In this document: piece after piece, positions 1 to 10,882 of the stretch
Position numbering within the stretch: the first letter of the stretch is position 1
Layout of the letters: every line of letters begins with the position of its first letter
Assembly: GCA_918026815.1 (NCBI GenBank)
Contig: CAKJVC010000142.1
Span: 434,001 to 498,000 of the forward strand
Source of the DNA: Chalara sp. BL73
Taxonomy: Eukaryota > Ascomycota > Leotiomycetes > Helotiales
Direction: 5' to 3'
Length of the DNA stretch: 64,000 nucleotides
The notes under the pieces: generated by a model
What the model was told of the DNA's origin: nothing
Database searches by the model: none
What the model saw: the letters and a program-made list of their open reading frames with translations, nothing else
Position numbers and translations under genes: made by a program

Positions 1-264
1 ATACCGATCATTTACGACCTCCCAGCACCACATCTACTCCAGGAGTTTCAAGGAATTCTTCTTCCGCTGGAATGTTTCGTGAGAAAGACAATTCTTTCAG
101 AGGAGCTTCAAGCGGACCAGATATACAAGATTCTAGAAGGTCAAGGGCTTTTGCGGGATCAGGCACTTTCGGTAGCATGCATCGCGCGGCAAATTCTGTC
201 GGCGCTGAATTCAAACTACATACTCCAGGTAAGCATTCGAGAAAAGCACAAACTCCCTCATTAA
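1..264 (+). CDS. partial unrecognised protein, C-terminal end at window edge
   Basis: Frame 1 is open from the window edge to a stop at 262-264 and reads as a helical, leucine- and glutamine-rich protein (for example LSEELQADQIYKILEG), so this looks like the 3' end of a gene entering from the left. A good donor (GTAAGC, 229) and acceptor (ends 281) lie inside; if that intron is removed the next codon is TAA, so the protein ends at almost the same residue either way. I do not recognise the family. The competing reading is a different plus frame spliced through to 652 (see rejected list); it is Ser/Arg/Gly-rich and looks like a shifted frame. Confidence is low because the gene is cut by the edge. 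Confidence 0.3.
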   Translation: MPIIYDLPAPHLLQEFQGILLPLECFVRKTILSEELQADQIYKILEGQGLLRDQALSVACIARQILSALNSNYILQVSIREKHKLPH

Positions 265-780
265 TTAACTTTTATTCATAGTAAGCCAAGGATCTATTGG
301 TCTCTGGAGCGCTCCGGTTTCAGTAGCGGTAAGTTCCAGTTTACTATAAGAATCGAAATTGCCCAGCAAATAATCAAGGCGTGCCTGACCCATATCTAAC
401 ATAAAGCTCCGATAGGCCCAAAGCACAGATGAGGAAAAGGACGATATGGTTTTGAACTTTAGCATCCAAAAGCAACCTGCCACATCTGCTGTAGCAGGTG
501 AGGGGAAAGCAATTGACACGAAGCAAAAGAACGACGATAAAAATGGTGAAGATGATGATGTGGCTCCACTAGGGCTATGGGGAGGGAAACTTCCGGATGC
601 TACAGTCAGGGAAGCTGGTCAGAAACGAAGATGGACAATCAACGAACGCTGATGAGTGGCATTCAGTGCATTAAGGACGGGCTTAAACAGGCGTTGGGCT
701 AGCGTAGCGATGGCGTTTGGCGAACTCCACAATTTCATAGCGGGATCATAGGATACATCGAAAAGAACGGCTGAATTCAT
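265..780 (-). CDS. hypothetical small protein, convergent with the edge gene
   Basis: ATG at 780-778 opens a frame beginning MNSAVLFDVSYDP. It can be joined across an intron (donor GTTCGT at 647, acceptor CTGTAG ending at 600) to the long minus frame that stops at 265-267. Exons would be 780-648 and 599-265, giving 155 aa with frame kept. Without splicing a single TGA separates the two halves, which lie in the same frame. The C-terminal part (AYRSFMLDMGQARLDYLLG) is protein-like; the middle is Ser/Phe-rich. The donor is weak and I recognise no family. An antisense reading on the plus strand is also open, so the strand itself is uncertain. Confidence 0.28.
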
Positions 781-1561
781 GGCTTGTTATATTCAGTCAG
801 GTTAACGGCATCATAGCGAGGCATTATGATACCAGTAATAATAAAAGCGGGGTATTTAGAGGCAAGTATTTTGTCATCAAAATGATAGTGATACATCTTG
901 CACTATAAGCATTGGTTGTCCAAGATTTTGCTTCGCGAAACTCTAACCCCTATTTTATTCGCTTAATTTGTTATGAAGGATGAGGCATACAACGGCATGA
1001 CTCCTTGGTTTTAGAACGCCACATGTAATGATAATGTGTGAGCATAGGTAGATTCCTGGTTGTAGCAGTAATCTGAAACTGGCAAAATCATCAGAAATCC
1101 TCAGACTCTAGTGTACTCGGCGCTATATAGCTACAAACAGACCTTGAAACAGGCGACCCTTTTGCCTCGAGTTTCCTAATTGTGTCGTCCATACAATAGT
1201 AACTAATCACCCTCCTATAGATGCTGACTATAATTTGTCGATATCCTCAAAAGGGAAGACGTGGTTGCCTAGACAAGGCTGTATGATAACAGTTGTTGTG
1301 AATCAACATAAAAATTATAAAGCGAAAGCCAACACTGCAGTTCACCACATCGAATTCATTTTAGATTTCCCCTGGCTAGGACACCAAATCAGTACTTGAC
1401 GCATCCTAAGATCCTTCGGGCCGTAGTAGCTAGACTCGAGATGGCCAATGATGTCGAGCATTCTTCGCACAATGGCACACTAGGCGCGGTATCAGCTACT
1501 TCGTATATTATTATATCTTAGACAACCGTTCAGCATCACATACCACGAAAAAGCACTGATC
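781..1561. other. AT-rich intergenic stretch, nothing recognised
   Basis: About 780 bases with many stops in all frames. I see no RNA gene, repeat or conserved motif. Confidence 0.5.
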
Positions 1562-1903
1562 ATGTTGCACAGGCGCGATCCCCACATATCCATAGCATCG
1601 TCTGTCGCTCGCTACACTCCCGTACGATATCATCGCCACATCTTTGACTACCTCTGTCCCGCCTCCTCAGCCTGCCGGGGTCTCACCTGCAAGAAATTCT
1701 ACCTCATTCACCGCCACGTTCATGGTACCGTCGATCTCTACCATCCAGCTCAACCGTAGCCTGCCCTTCTATATTGGTATTTGGAGGAGCGGATGCTCCC
1801 GGGTTATGTCTGGGATCCTTCTGTTACATACGGGGTGCGGTTTGTGAGTTCGAGAGTTGAGCGAGGAGTATATGCGATTCCGGAGGGATCGGAGATTTGT
1901 TAG
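1562..1903 (+). pseudogene. relic of a small F-box-like protein gene
   Basis: ATG at 1562 opens a frame that hits TAG at 1757-1759 and continues in the same frame to TAG at 1901-1903, about 114 codons in all. The first part contains GLTCKKFYLIHRHVHGTV, the pattern of the short F-box-like proteins that are numerous in leotiomycetes (an L-T-C-K-x-F-Y-x-I-H-R core after a degenerate F-box helix). The part after the stop (YLEERMLPGYVWDP) matches the segment that normally follows in that family. No splice pair removes the stop. The sequence looks like one copy inactivated by a nonsense change. Family assignment is from memory of the motif. Confidence 0.4.
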
Positions 1904-2147
1904 AAAGAGATCGGGCTGGCCAGATGATATTTGAGAGTGAGGGATACGCCGCTTTTTTTCAGGGAGGTGAGGTGGATGCTGGGAGGGATTCGGTTACATG
2001 GCTTATATAATGGGCTTTTTTGCACTTTTCAAAATAAATAAATATCGGCACCAACATGGAAATTATTTGGCTAGGGAAGCATTAAATTATCTCTACTTCT
2101 TTAACAGATTCTCGCCTCGCCAAAACTCGAATGCGTCTTGAATTAAT

Positions 2148-3515
2148 TTAACAATCTTTTGGGTCTTTGATCAGTCCTGCGCCTGCTTTTACAAGGGACT
2201 CCACCTGCTTAAGTGGTGTCAATTTGTACTTGTATGGCACTGATGTAAAGTTTCCAACTTGGGTAATGTTAATCTTTGCTGGGCCCCAATCATTTTCTAA
2301 TGTTCATGTTAGTTCATGATTCACTTTCATCTGAGAGGTGGTCCTATCGGAATAGAGGCTAAACTTACTTGCGCCAAGGTTAGCAAAACCATCAATCTCA
2401 AAGTCACCATCGGGTGAAGTGTTTGGCGAATCCACTGGAGGAAATCCCTGTCAGCAAGTTGACAAGTAGCATGAGATATGAGGGGCTTACTGGGAATCAC
2501 TAGGCCATAGGTGCTCAGGGCCTCTGCGGTATCACCACGGAAAACATTACCCTCGACCAGAACTTGGTTATCTGAGCGGGAATGGATAGCTTGATAATGG
2601 AAATCTTGGTAGAGGTTATTGAACAAGTGCTGGTGGCCAAATCGTCCAGCTGGACAGAAGAGTACAGGTTAGCTATGATAAGGCAGCCATAAAAAAAGAT
2701 CATGAATGAAAACTGACCATTGCCGCGAGTTCCGCTGTTGCGCCAATAGTTGTGGTGATATGTTACGTGGAGATGGCCGCTGTCTACGTCTCGGAGAGCG
2801 TCGCTATTTCCAACTAAAGACGACTAGGGAGCTGATTAGCAAAGGCGAGATACTATAGATGGAATTTGCTTACCTTCCAATGGTCATGGAAATAATTCCA
2901 GGATACTGTGACCCAGTCCGAGGCACGGACAATGTCAACTTGTCCATCCTATTGTGTGTTAGCAGCGCTATGTATTACCATAAACTAAACATACATAAAA
3001 GTCAGGCCCTTTGTCAATCGTGCTGAAAAACTCATTTCTATCCACCCAAACCCTCGTCGAGTTCTGGATGGTGATAGCGTCGTTGTCTACTACGAAGCTG
3101 ATTTGAATATTACGGATGATCACGTTATCAGCATGGGCTACTGTAATACCCTTGCCCACAAAGAATGCTCCCTTGCTCGTGCCGATAATAGACTTGTTTG
3201 AGCCAACCAGCAGTCGGCCTCCGGTGGTGAAATTTCCTTGGACATAGACTGTCCGTGGCGTGCTTCCCTATGAACCTTTTAATCTTGATCGATTGACAAC
3301 GGAGTGGTGACACTTACTGCTACGGCCGTAGCTAAAGCTGCTACATCTGTTACTGTGGTCGTTGCGCCCCCTTTGCCTCCTGTTGTCTCTCCCAGTGGAT
3401 TTGTCTTTGCATAGCCAGCTAGCTCGTAGCCATCTTTGCTAGCAGGTTTTCCAATGCTTGCGCCAACACTTGTGTTAACGAGTGCAAGGACGGTGCAAAT
3501 AAGGTCAAACTTCAT
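2148..3515 (-). CDS. secreted pectate lyase, polysaccharide lyase family 1
   Basis: Cleaves polygalacturonate by calcium-dependent beta-elimination outside the cell; a plant cell-wall enzyme. Seven exons, with all six joins keeping frame: 3515-3318, 3267-2995, 2948-2874, 2823-2718, 2649-2491, 2434-2369, 2296-2148; 341 aa, the usual PL1 length. The start ATG at 3515 gives a signal peptide (MKFDLICTVLALVNTSVGA). Family landmarks are DNDAITIQNSTRVWVDRNEF, SDWVTVSWNYFHDHWK and TYHHNYWRN, and the tail NDWGPAKINITQVG. The catalytic segment reads RGNAGRFG where fungal homologues have RGPSLRFG: both arginines are kept but the proline is replaced. A TATAAG lies about 90 bp upstream (3601-3606). Homology is confident; activity is not shown. 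Confidence 0.9.
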
Positions 3516-4763
3516 TTTTCTTGGACAGGCTGTCACAAACCAAATTCAGATTGAAGGGGTTGATGCTTTGAACCACTTCGGAGGGAAGAATCTATCCTCA
3601 CTTATACAAAGCAGATCTCAGCTATCGTCATTTACTTCCCCGGAACGGAAAATCACCATTTCCCTGGACTCTCCAGTCGGCTTTCTGCATTGTTGCCATT
3701 TCATTCTTTGTGGAAGGAGATCCGCAGCTTGCGGAGCACTCAAGACGGAGCATCTATCCAACCCCGCGAATTCAGGGGCTCGCTCGGCTAAAAAACCCCC
3801 ATTTCCCCACACCGTTCATTGGTGGAACTTGAATGGGGTTTTCTCCATGGTGCTTGGCAGAAATATCGATATCATGGGTTGGAAGAGGAATTTGGGATAG
3901 AAGATCTATTGGTAGGAGCGTCTTATGTCAGGGTTGTCTGGTGTTTGCTTCTCCGATTTCTGAAGCTCGGGCTACACAGTCAGGGCAGTTTGCATGGGTG
4001 ACGAGGTCATGTATTTGATATTCTGGAGTCATTCTTACCAAGGACTTTAGATTGCTCAAATTGAGTTAAAGATAACTCCAATCTTGCTGTCCAACTTCTG
4101 GGAAAATAGTCACTCCGGCGATTTTATTATATGACAAGACGGGAGAACATTTCCAACATGGCTCGGATGGCTTACTGCCAAGGTGCATATTCAACATTTT
4201 CATAGACCAATTCCGTATGGTGCAATGTTTGCTGTCGATGCAGCAACGAAGACGAGTTGTCTTCTTTGACAAATAGTCAAATCTATATACGGCGAAGTGA
4301 CGCTTCTTGGATCTCTTTGTAACTTACATTGCATTTGATGCTTACATCACATATGTGAACAGGGTAACTTCACGGTGTTGTATAGGCAGTTCTGCTGGGA
4401 TCGGACATAATGGTTCTATTGCTGACATGTGACCCACTCCCAGTAAGCGGCAACATCAGCCTATGGTGCCTGGAGATATTCTCAATGCCTCTCTTCTGCT
4501 GAGTCATTTATTCTGTGAGCTGACGGATGTTCTGAATATCTTCGACTATTGCTCAGATTGATTTCGAACAAGATTCAAGTCTTGAATCCTTCAGTCAACC
4601 AGAGGTAAACTTTGATCTTAAATTTCAAGCAAGCCTGCATGCGATTCGTCAGAACATTGTCAATGTTGTTTACAGACCTACCGTAACTCTACGGTGATTC
4701 ATTTGAAATCAGATGAGGGAATAGAGCAGCATCAGGATCGATCAATCTCTAGGTGATTGAATT
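3516..4763. promoter_or_regulatory. divergent upstream region of pectate lyase and bZIP genes
   Basis: About 1.25 kb between two divergent starts. On the pectate lyase side a TATAAG (complement of 3601-3606) sits about 90 bp above the ATG, and CCCCAC at 3805-3810 (GTGGGG on the other strand) fits the SYGGRG consensus of the carbon-catabolite repressor CreA, common upstream of wall-degrading enzyme genes. One short match is weak evidence. No ORF here looks real. Confidence 0.3.
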
Positions 4764-5774
4764 ATGTCGGAAATTATGGGTCAAAATACAAATCTCGCTA
4801 TACTTGAAACAACGCCAAATATTGAACTTATCTCGATGTCACAGCGGGCGGAGATACGAGACCAAAAGGAGGATTGGACAGGAAAGACAAGTACTACCGA
4901 AAGAAGAAAATTGCAAAATCGTCTTAACAAACGAGCCTCAAGTGAGTAGAGATCCGTATGCTGCTGAGGGAGATCTTAGAGTCTGACATAACTAGGGAGG
5001 CGTCGTATGGGACAAGCTTCTGGAGGAGTCGTGGATGGACAGAGGTCCTGTTCTAGAGCTATCCTCAATGCCAGAGAAGATGGATCAATCTATTTTAGAC
5101 AGGCTGGAAATGCCAGAGAACATGCCGCTGTGGATCAATCCTTCCTGAATCGAGTGAGGTGGAATGCTATAATGATAGCACCTGACTTTGCCTCCTACTC
5201 AGATACTCCTCTTCCCGTCGACCAGAAACTGCTCACGCTGCTTCATTTCAATCTTCTGCGTGCATTAACGCGCAATATTTTATTGCTTGGAATAAACCCC
5301 TTTCACATGGAGCTCGATATCGAATCTCCATTCACTCCACATCTCATTCAGCCAATCCGGGATTCCATAAGTTTGGAGAACCTCCCGCCAACTCTGCGTC
5401 CAACAATGCTACAGAAGACAGTCAGGCATCATCCAGAAATCGATGTCCTTCCTTTCCCAACTTACCGTGACAACCTTCTCCAAAATGGAGCTGAAATTGA
5501 TGAGGAAGTATGTACTGATATGATGTATGGCGTGGTGGAAGATAATGGGGACGGGCTAACTATGAAACGAACATGCCATGGCGGTCCTTTCGTTTATGGT
5601 GGAAGGACTGGGTTGATAGTGTGGGATGAACCTTGGAAGCAATCAAGTTGGGAAGTAGATGAGAAGTTTGCAAGGAAGTGGAAGAAACTTCTCGTGGGAT
5701 GCCAGGAACTGTTGCAGAGTACAAATCGTTGGAGAGCAGTAAGAGGCGAGCCAGCATTGAGCTTGGATGACTAA
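4764..5774 (+). CDS. bZIP-like transcription factor with DUF3425 domain
   Basis: Fungal regulator family with an N-terminal bZIP basic region and a C-terminal DUF3425 domain; expected in the nucleus. Exons 4764-4941 and 4996-5774 (intron 54 nt with CTGAC branch) give 318 aa. The splice completes the basic region ERRKLQNRLNKRASRRRR at residues 46-63, which has the bZIP spacing N-x7-R. What follows (MGQASGGVVDG) has no leucine heptads, so the zipper is absent or degenerate. The rest matches DUF3425: DQKLLTLLHFNLLRALTRN, LRPTMLQKTVRHHP, IDVLPFPTYRDNLL and TGLIVWDEPW. It is divergent from the pectate lyase, but nothing shows it controls that gene. Target genes are unknown. Confidence 0.8.
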
Positions 5775-5975
5775 GCACTAGCATAATTGTAATATATTTT
5801 TTCAAACTTATACACAATGCAACATGAAAACAATCGCAACTGGGTAAAGGGTCGAATCCTGAAATTAGCAGACGAGATTCTGCTTTCTTGACTCAACTGG
5901 GAGCGCTCATTCTAATTGCGGTTCTATATTCTTAGGAAAGTTCCCAACGTCCACCATCTTTATCGTTGTCGTACA

Positions 5976-8071
5976 TTATTCATGATCTCTCATTAAACCT
6001 TCTGCTTCTTGCTGACCAGATTCGTTACTATAATCTAGGTGCTCTTGGCCGGACCTGGATCTTTTCAATGCTTTCGACATTTGGAGGGCATCTTCTTGTC
6101 CTTTATGGACATCGACCAGCCATATCAATGGCCCTGGCAATGCAATTAAGACTGCTAAAAATATGAACGCTGGCCTTATATGTCCGGTGTTATCTATGAT
6201 CCATCCAACAACGGCTGGTCCCACTGCCGAACTACCTTTATCAGTGATGGCGTACAGCGCATAAAAGGCAGCTTCACTTCCCGGCGGAATCAGCCTGCCG
6301 AAGAAAGACCGACAGTATGAAGACAATCCTCCCATGACAAGTCCATGGATAAAGGCTAGAGGATATATCTCCCATGCTTTCTGAAGACCACCAACTCCCC
6401 AAGATTGGATGAACGGCAGATAGCCTAATAATCCATAAAACGGGATTACCTCTAATAATACGATACATGCAGCAATAGTCTGATTGGTCCGAAGGCCAAA
6501 TCGCCTAGAGAAGATGGGCCACAAAAACGCACCTGATATTCCAGACGCGGTTGCCGTTATCGAAACAAAAGCGATAGCAACAGTGCCCATTTTCAGCTCC
6601 GTTCTGGCAAATAGTATTGCAGTGCCGGAGACTGTAGCCATAGCATCACTGAGAAGGAACCAGGCTATCAAAAACACCACGACCTGTCGAAGCTTTGCAG
6701 CCACTTTTACAGTCTTCCATAAGGATCCCCAAGCAAACGCACCGTATCTCCAAAGATTTAGCCATCTTCCCCGTCCGGAAAAAACTGTATTCAAGGGTGG
6801 CCCAGGCCGGGTTCGAAGCCACATCGAGGAGGGGATTGTGAAAACAAACCACCACATGCCGACAAGGAATAATACCATACGCAGCGGAAGTGTCGATGAG
6901 ACCGATTTTGTCTTGGACATCAAGAATAGAAGTATAATACTGAGTATCTGTACAAAAACTGCAGCCATGTACCCAATCCCGACCCCTTTCGACGATATCT
7001 TGGAAGAGAGCCGTAGATCTGACGAGTCGGCTTTGGGAGGCGACACTCCCGAGATGATTACAATATCTTCATCGTCCTCTGGGCTCTGATGGCCGTCGTT
7101 TTGTGCAAGTGTTTCCAAAGGTATAGACTCTGAGGTTTGAGTATTTGGATGATTCAGAACTAACAGAGGCAGAAATGAGTTGAGTAGCACAAAGGAAGAT
7201 CCGAGGCATGTTACGCCAATGACTACTAAGATAGGCCCTATGAGGTATATGCTGGGAACGACAAGGAGAAAGAGCATTGAAGTTGTGGCACCAATAAAAC
7301 CAAATGCTATAAGTAGCTTTTTGCGATACGCACCTAAGCCAGTTAGAAAATATATCGCACGGCATTCCAAGAGGTCGTAGACACATACCATGATCGGCAA
7401 CGGAGCTAAATGAAACAAGTGCGAGTGCCTGTATGAAAACAGCGGCAGAGAATGTGTACATAGCGAAGCTTGCTGTGGTGATCTCGAAGCCCAAGGGTTT
7501 GATAACACATTCTGGGTATATTAGTATTCTCCTTAAGCTGACTTCAAGACCAAAATATTAGGTCAATATGTTTGTCATAAAAGATTCGGCCTCATGGAGA
7601 ACTCTTTGAAAGCGGACTTGATTCTGATTATTCCAGTCTGCTCGCCAAAAAATTCCCACAAAGGCTGAAGCCCTATGGGTCGACTAGATAAATTGAAATC
7701 CATACGATTAGTTCTATCAGTAGCTCTCTTGAGCAAGCCTTTCAAGGTCGCATTGACCACATCATCTTCGACTGCAGGTTTGACTGTACAGGGCACTGTT
7801 CTATCAGTCCACTTGACCCCATTTTCTCGGGCTAGTTGTTCCAAGGTAACTGGAAGAAAGGAACCTATATATAGTACTTAGTTCAAAAATGATTTAGATC
7901 TCGTGGTAGCCACTTACCAACGCCACAAACAGCAAACACTTCTGCTGCTAAGCCATAGGCATACCACCCGCGAAGTTCACGATCAGTTGTCTCCGACACA
8001 TCTTCGCCTTCATAGCGTGGAGCTCGACGGCCAATCATTTTCCAGGTTCCAGCCCTCCTATTTGCTATCAA
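5976..8071 (-). CDS. Atg22-like vacuolar amino-acid effluxer (MFS-type)
   Basis: Atg22 family proteins export amino acids from the vacuole after autophagic breakdown. Four exons: 8071-7918, 7864-7706, 7511-7389, 7333-5976; 597 aa, the family length. Landmarks are [20 protein letters not shown] near the N-terminus, [39 protein letters not shown], then about ten hydrophobic segments ending with [20 protein letters not shown]. The second intron (7705-7512, 194 nt, donor GTATGG) was chosen because it joins ...DRTN to CVIKPLGFE, the family pattern. The first ATG (8071) is the only one upstream of the conserved start. It is convergent with the bZIP gene (about 200 bp between stops) and divergent from Spt3. 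Confidence 0.85.
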
Positions 8072-8827
8072 ATTACTATGATTTGCATTGCGAACATGCG
8101 CTTTCTACTTTTGATGCAGGTACCGTCTGTGATAGCTGCGCGGCGCGGAATACAGCCTAGAATGTTAGGAGATATCTAATATGGGTTAGCTTTAAATAAT
8201 ACAATTTTGCAATAGCCATAACAGATAGTTTGAAATCTGATATCCAATGCTTCAAAGAAAGGCGAACAATGCAAGGGCAAGACTAGTTGCGGAACAACTG
8301 CAATGCAGTCGGAGAGAAGTGTAACTTTCTAGCTTGTAAATCCATTGATTGTCAAGAAGAGTTTGTCACATCATGCTTTAGGTTTGAGGAATAGTAAAGC
8401 TCCTACCTGCAATAGACAATTGCTTTCATATGAAATTACAGTTAAGAGCTGAATGTTCTGTCCTGTTCAGCTCCTGCCAATGTCTCAAGACCAAGCCATG
8501 GGAGTTAGGGTTGTGCCTGATAAAGAAGCGGTCACGTGGCGGTCGGCCTTTTCTGCCGGCAATATCTTTAAACTGCTGGCTCGTAACCAACCCCCAGACC
8601 ATCATCTAAGCTGAGCATACTTTTACAAAGTCAAGCTGCACCACAAGTGGTCCTTACAGGATCTTGCTTCAAGTTGCCTTCACAATCTCAGCTTTCTGGT
8701 AAGAGGAACATCGCGCTCGGCCTTTAGACCACAACTCGCTCGTTTTCAAGCGTGTTTCTCGATTGGACCTGGCATTGTCACAATCTCTGACTACCTTTCT
8801 CTCAATCCACAGAAATAGATCAGCAAG
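8072..8827. promoter_or_regulatory. bidirectional upstream region (Atg22-like / Spt3) with CACGTG
   Basis: About 750 bp between divergent starts. It contains a GTCACGTG palindromic E-box core (CACGTG at 8533-8538), a Cbf1/bHLH-type site, roughly 290 bp above the Spt3 ATG. Function is inference from the motif alone. No other feature is visible. Confidence 0.35.
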
Positions 8828-9828
8828 ATGGCAGACAAGGACAAGGATAAACCAGCGAAATATCGCACAGAGATTCAGCAAATGATGTACGTTTCTGGGG
8901 AGACTGCAGAAGCTTCAGCAGAAACCACCGGCATGATCGAAGAAATTGTTCGTCAGCAAGTAATCGAAATGCTGCGTCAGTGTACAGAGCAAGCCTCTCG
9001 GCGCGGCAGTAAATCCATTTCAACAGATGATTTGATATTTCTCATCCGACATGACGTTGCAAAGGTGTCGCGGCTTCGCACATTTCTGTCCTGGAAGGAT
9101 GTCCGCAAAAATGTGAAGGATTCTGATGATAAAGGGGCCGAGCCCGATATTGGAGGCGCAGACGAGCCTGGTGGGCCTACAGCAGGACCTGTCGTAGCAG
9201 AAGCTAAGAAGAATAAGAAAACCAAAGTCGGCCTACCATGGGAGGTTCCATCCCTATATAACCAGGAGGTTCCAGAGCGGGAAGACGAAGAAGACGAAGA
9301 TGAAGAGGAAATGAACTACGCTACATTACAACGATTAAAGAAAGCTGATGAGCGGACGAAGGCCATGACAAAGGAGGAATACGTGACATGGTCCGAATAT
9401 AGACAAGCATCCTTCACATTCCGTAAAGGCAAACGCTTCAAGGAGTGGGCGGGTTTCGGTGTTGTCACGGATTCCAAGCCAAATGATGATATTGTCGATA
9501 TCCTCGGGTTTTTGACATTCGAAATCGTTCAGACACTCACAGAGGAGGCGTTGAAGATCAAAGAGCAAGAAGACTTAGGAAAAGCAGTTACAGGCGGAGA
9601 ACAAGCCGGAAAGAAGCGTAAGGCTCAAGGTCTCTTTGACCCTCCTTCTGAGGGTCGCACACCAGTCGAAACCAGACACATCCAAGAAGCTTTTCGTCGG
9701 CTGCAGCACCGGCCGAATAAGCAACGTGCGATGCTAAATGGAAGGAGGGGCTTGAACCGGACGCCTCTGAAATTGGTATGGCCCTTCTTTTGCACAATGG
9801 CCTAACGCTAATCCATATATAGTTCTAA
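8828..9828 (+). CDS. SPT3: SAGA complex subunit Spt3
   Basis: Histone-fold subunit of the SAGA coactivator that helps deliver TBP to promoters; nuclear. The N-terminal histone fold (about residues 8-90) contains [32 protein letters not shown] and [13 protein letters not shown], followed by [20 protein letters not shown]. The C-terminal half has [40 protein letters not shown] and [17 protein letters not shown], all typical of Spt3. The long exon 8828-9775 is followed by an intron 9776-9822 (GTATGG, CTAAC branch, ATATAG), after which TTC TAA ends the protein as TPLKLF (317 aa). Reading through the intron would instead end at 9805 with WPFFCTMA, which does not look conserved. Second half of a divergent pair with the Atg22-like gene. 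Confidence 0.92.
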
Positions 9829-10032
9829 GCTTACAGATGTAATGAAGTGGGGGTGGAACTTCTTGATTCAAAGTATTGGTTCCCGCTCATGGGCACCAAG
9901 CACATATATACCAATGATAGACAAAGTACTCTTACGTCACTCCTGCAAAATCTAGCTGCGACCCATCTCATTTGCAGACATGGCTATAGTTAAGTCATTT
10001 CATTGCTACAACCAAGCCATCAACGCGACAAA

Positions 10033-10631
10033 ATGGCACGTCTAAGCCTTACAAGTCTCTCCACGCTTCAAGTTTCGCGCCACCAGATTCCCAACCATGG
10101 ACTTATACCAAACACCTCCATCCAAAACAAACCACTCCTAATATATCGCTCATGTATACCTGTGTCAGCATCCGCCTCAAGCATTGAGTCGCATCTCAAA
10201 GCTGTCGGGGCGGTAATTCCTCAATGGCGATATACTATGTATCGCACCACGCATTTCCACAGCACTACTCATGAGGTCCTTTGTATCTCGAATGGAAATG
10301 CAAAACTATGTAAGTACCTTGCCCCATGGTGTCCCCACAACTTACCAAAGTACTAATCAATATAGGTTTTGGAGGCGAGAGGAATCAAGATCGGGTTGAG
10401 GCGGAAGTTAAGAAAGGCGATGTAGTTATTGTCCCAGCCGGTGTGGGACATAGGCTTCTTGATGATTTCGAAAGCGGGTTTGAGATGGTGGGAAGTTACC
10501 CGAAGGGCAGGCAGTGGGATATGTGTTACGGAAAGGAAGGGGAGGAGGAGAAGGTGCAATCGATCGAGAAATTGGAGTGGTTTGAAAAGGATCCGGTCTA
10601 TGGTGATGAGGGTCCTGCTTTGCAGGTATAA
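10033..10631 (+). CDS. small cupin-domain protein (YjlB-like)
   Basis: Single cupin barrel of unknown substrate. Exons 10033-10309 and 10366-10631 (intron 56 nt) give 180 aa. Cupin motif 1 is visible as HFHSTTHEVLCISNGNA (H-x-H-x4-E-x6-G), so a metal site is likely; after the splice come CFGGERNQ and GDVVIVPAGVGHRLL (motif 2, with its histidine). The C-terminal block FEMVGSYPKGRQWDMCYG is typical of the fungal/bacterial YjlB-like family. ATG at 10033 (AAAATGG context) is the first in frame. It lies about 200 bp downstream of Spt3 on the same strand. Function cannot be stated beyond a metal-binding cupin. Confidence 0.8.
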
Positions 10632-10882
10632 AACGCAGATGAGTTTGATAGTGTAGTAAAGACAAATTCTGCCCAATACTTATATTCTATGATTTTTCCT
10701 CCTCCTATAGATCCCTAGAGATAATGCTACATACAATTGGATAATGCCCCTCCACCAAAAACGCCGCGATTTCACGCTATGCTATCCCTGCCACAATGAT
10801 TACAGTTGAAGCTGGCCCAAATAACTTGCACCCAAAACGGCGGGAAGTTCCTTTTATGACAAAATGGCTCCATTAAAACCCC

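Noticed and set aside
3..652. Plus-strand three-exon reading (introns 229-281 and 330-415) ending at 652
   Set aside because: Both introns are canonical and the frame is kept, but the product is Ser/Gly/Arg-rich then Asp/Lys-rich, like a shifted frame, while another plus frame and the minus frame look more protein-like. Not excluded; reported as a finding.
5845..5870. GGTCGAATCC, close to a tRNA B box
   Set aside because: No A box, acceptor stem or cloverleaf pairing can be drawn around it.
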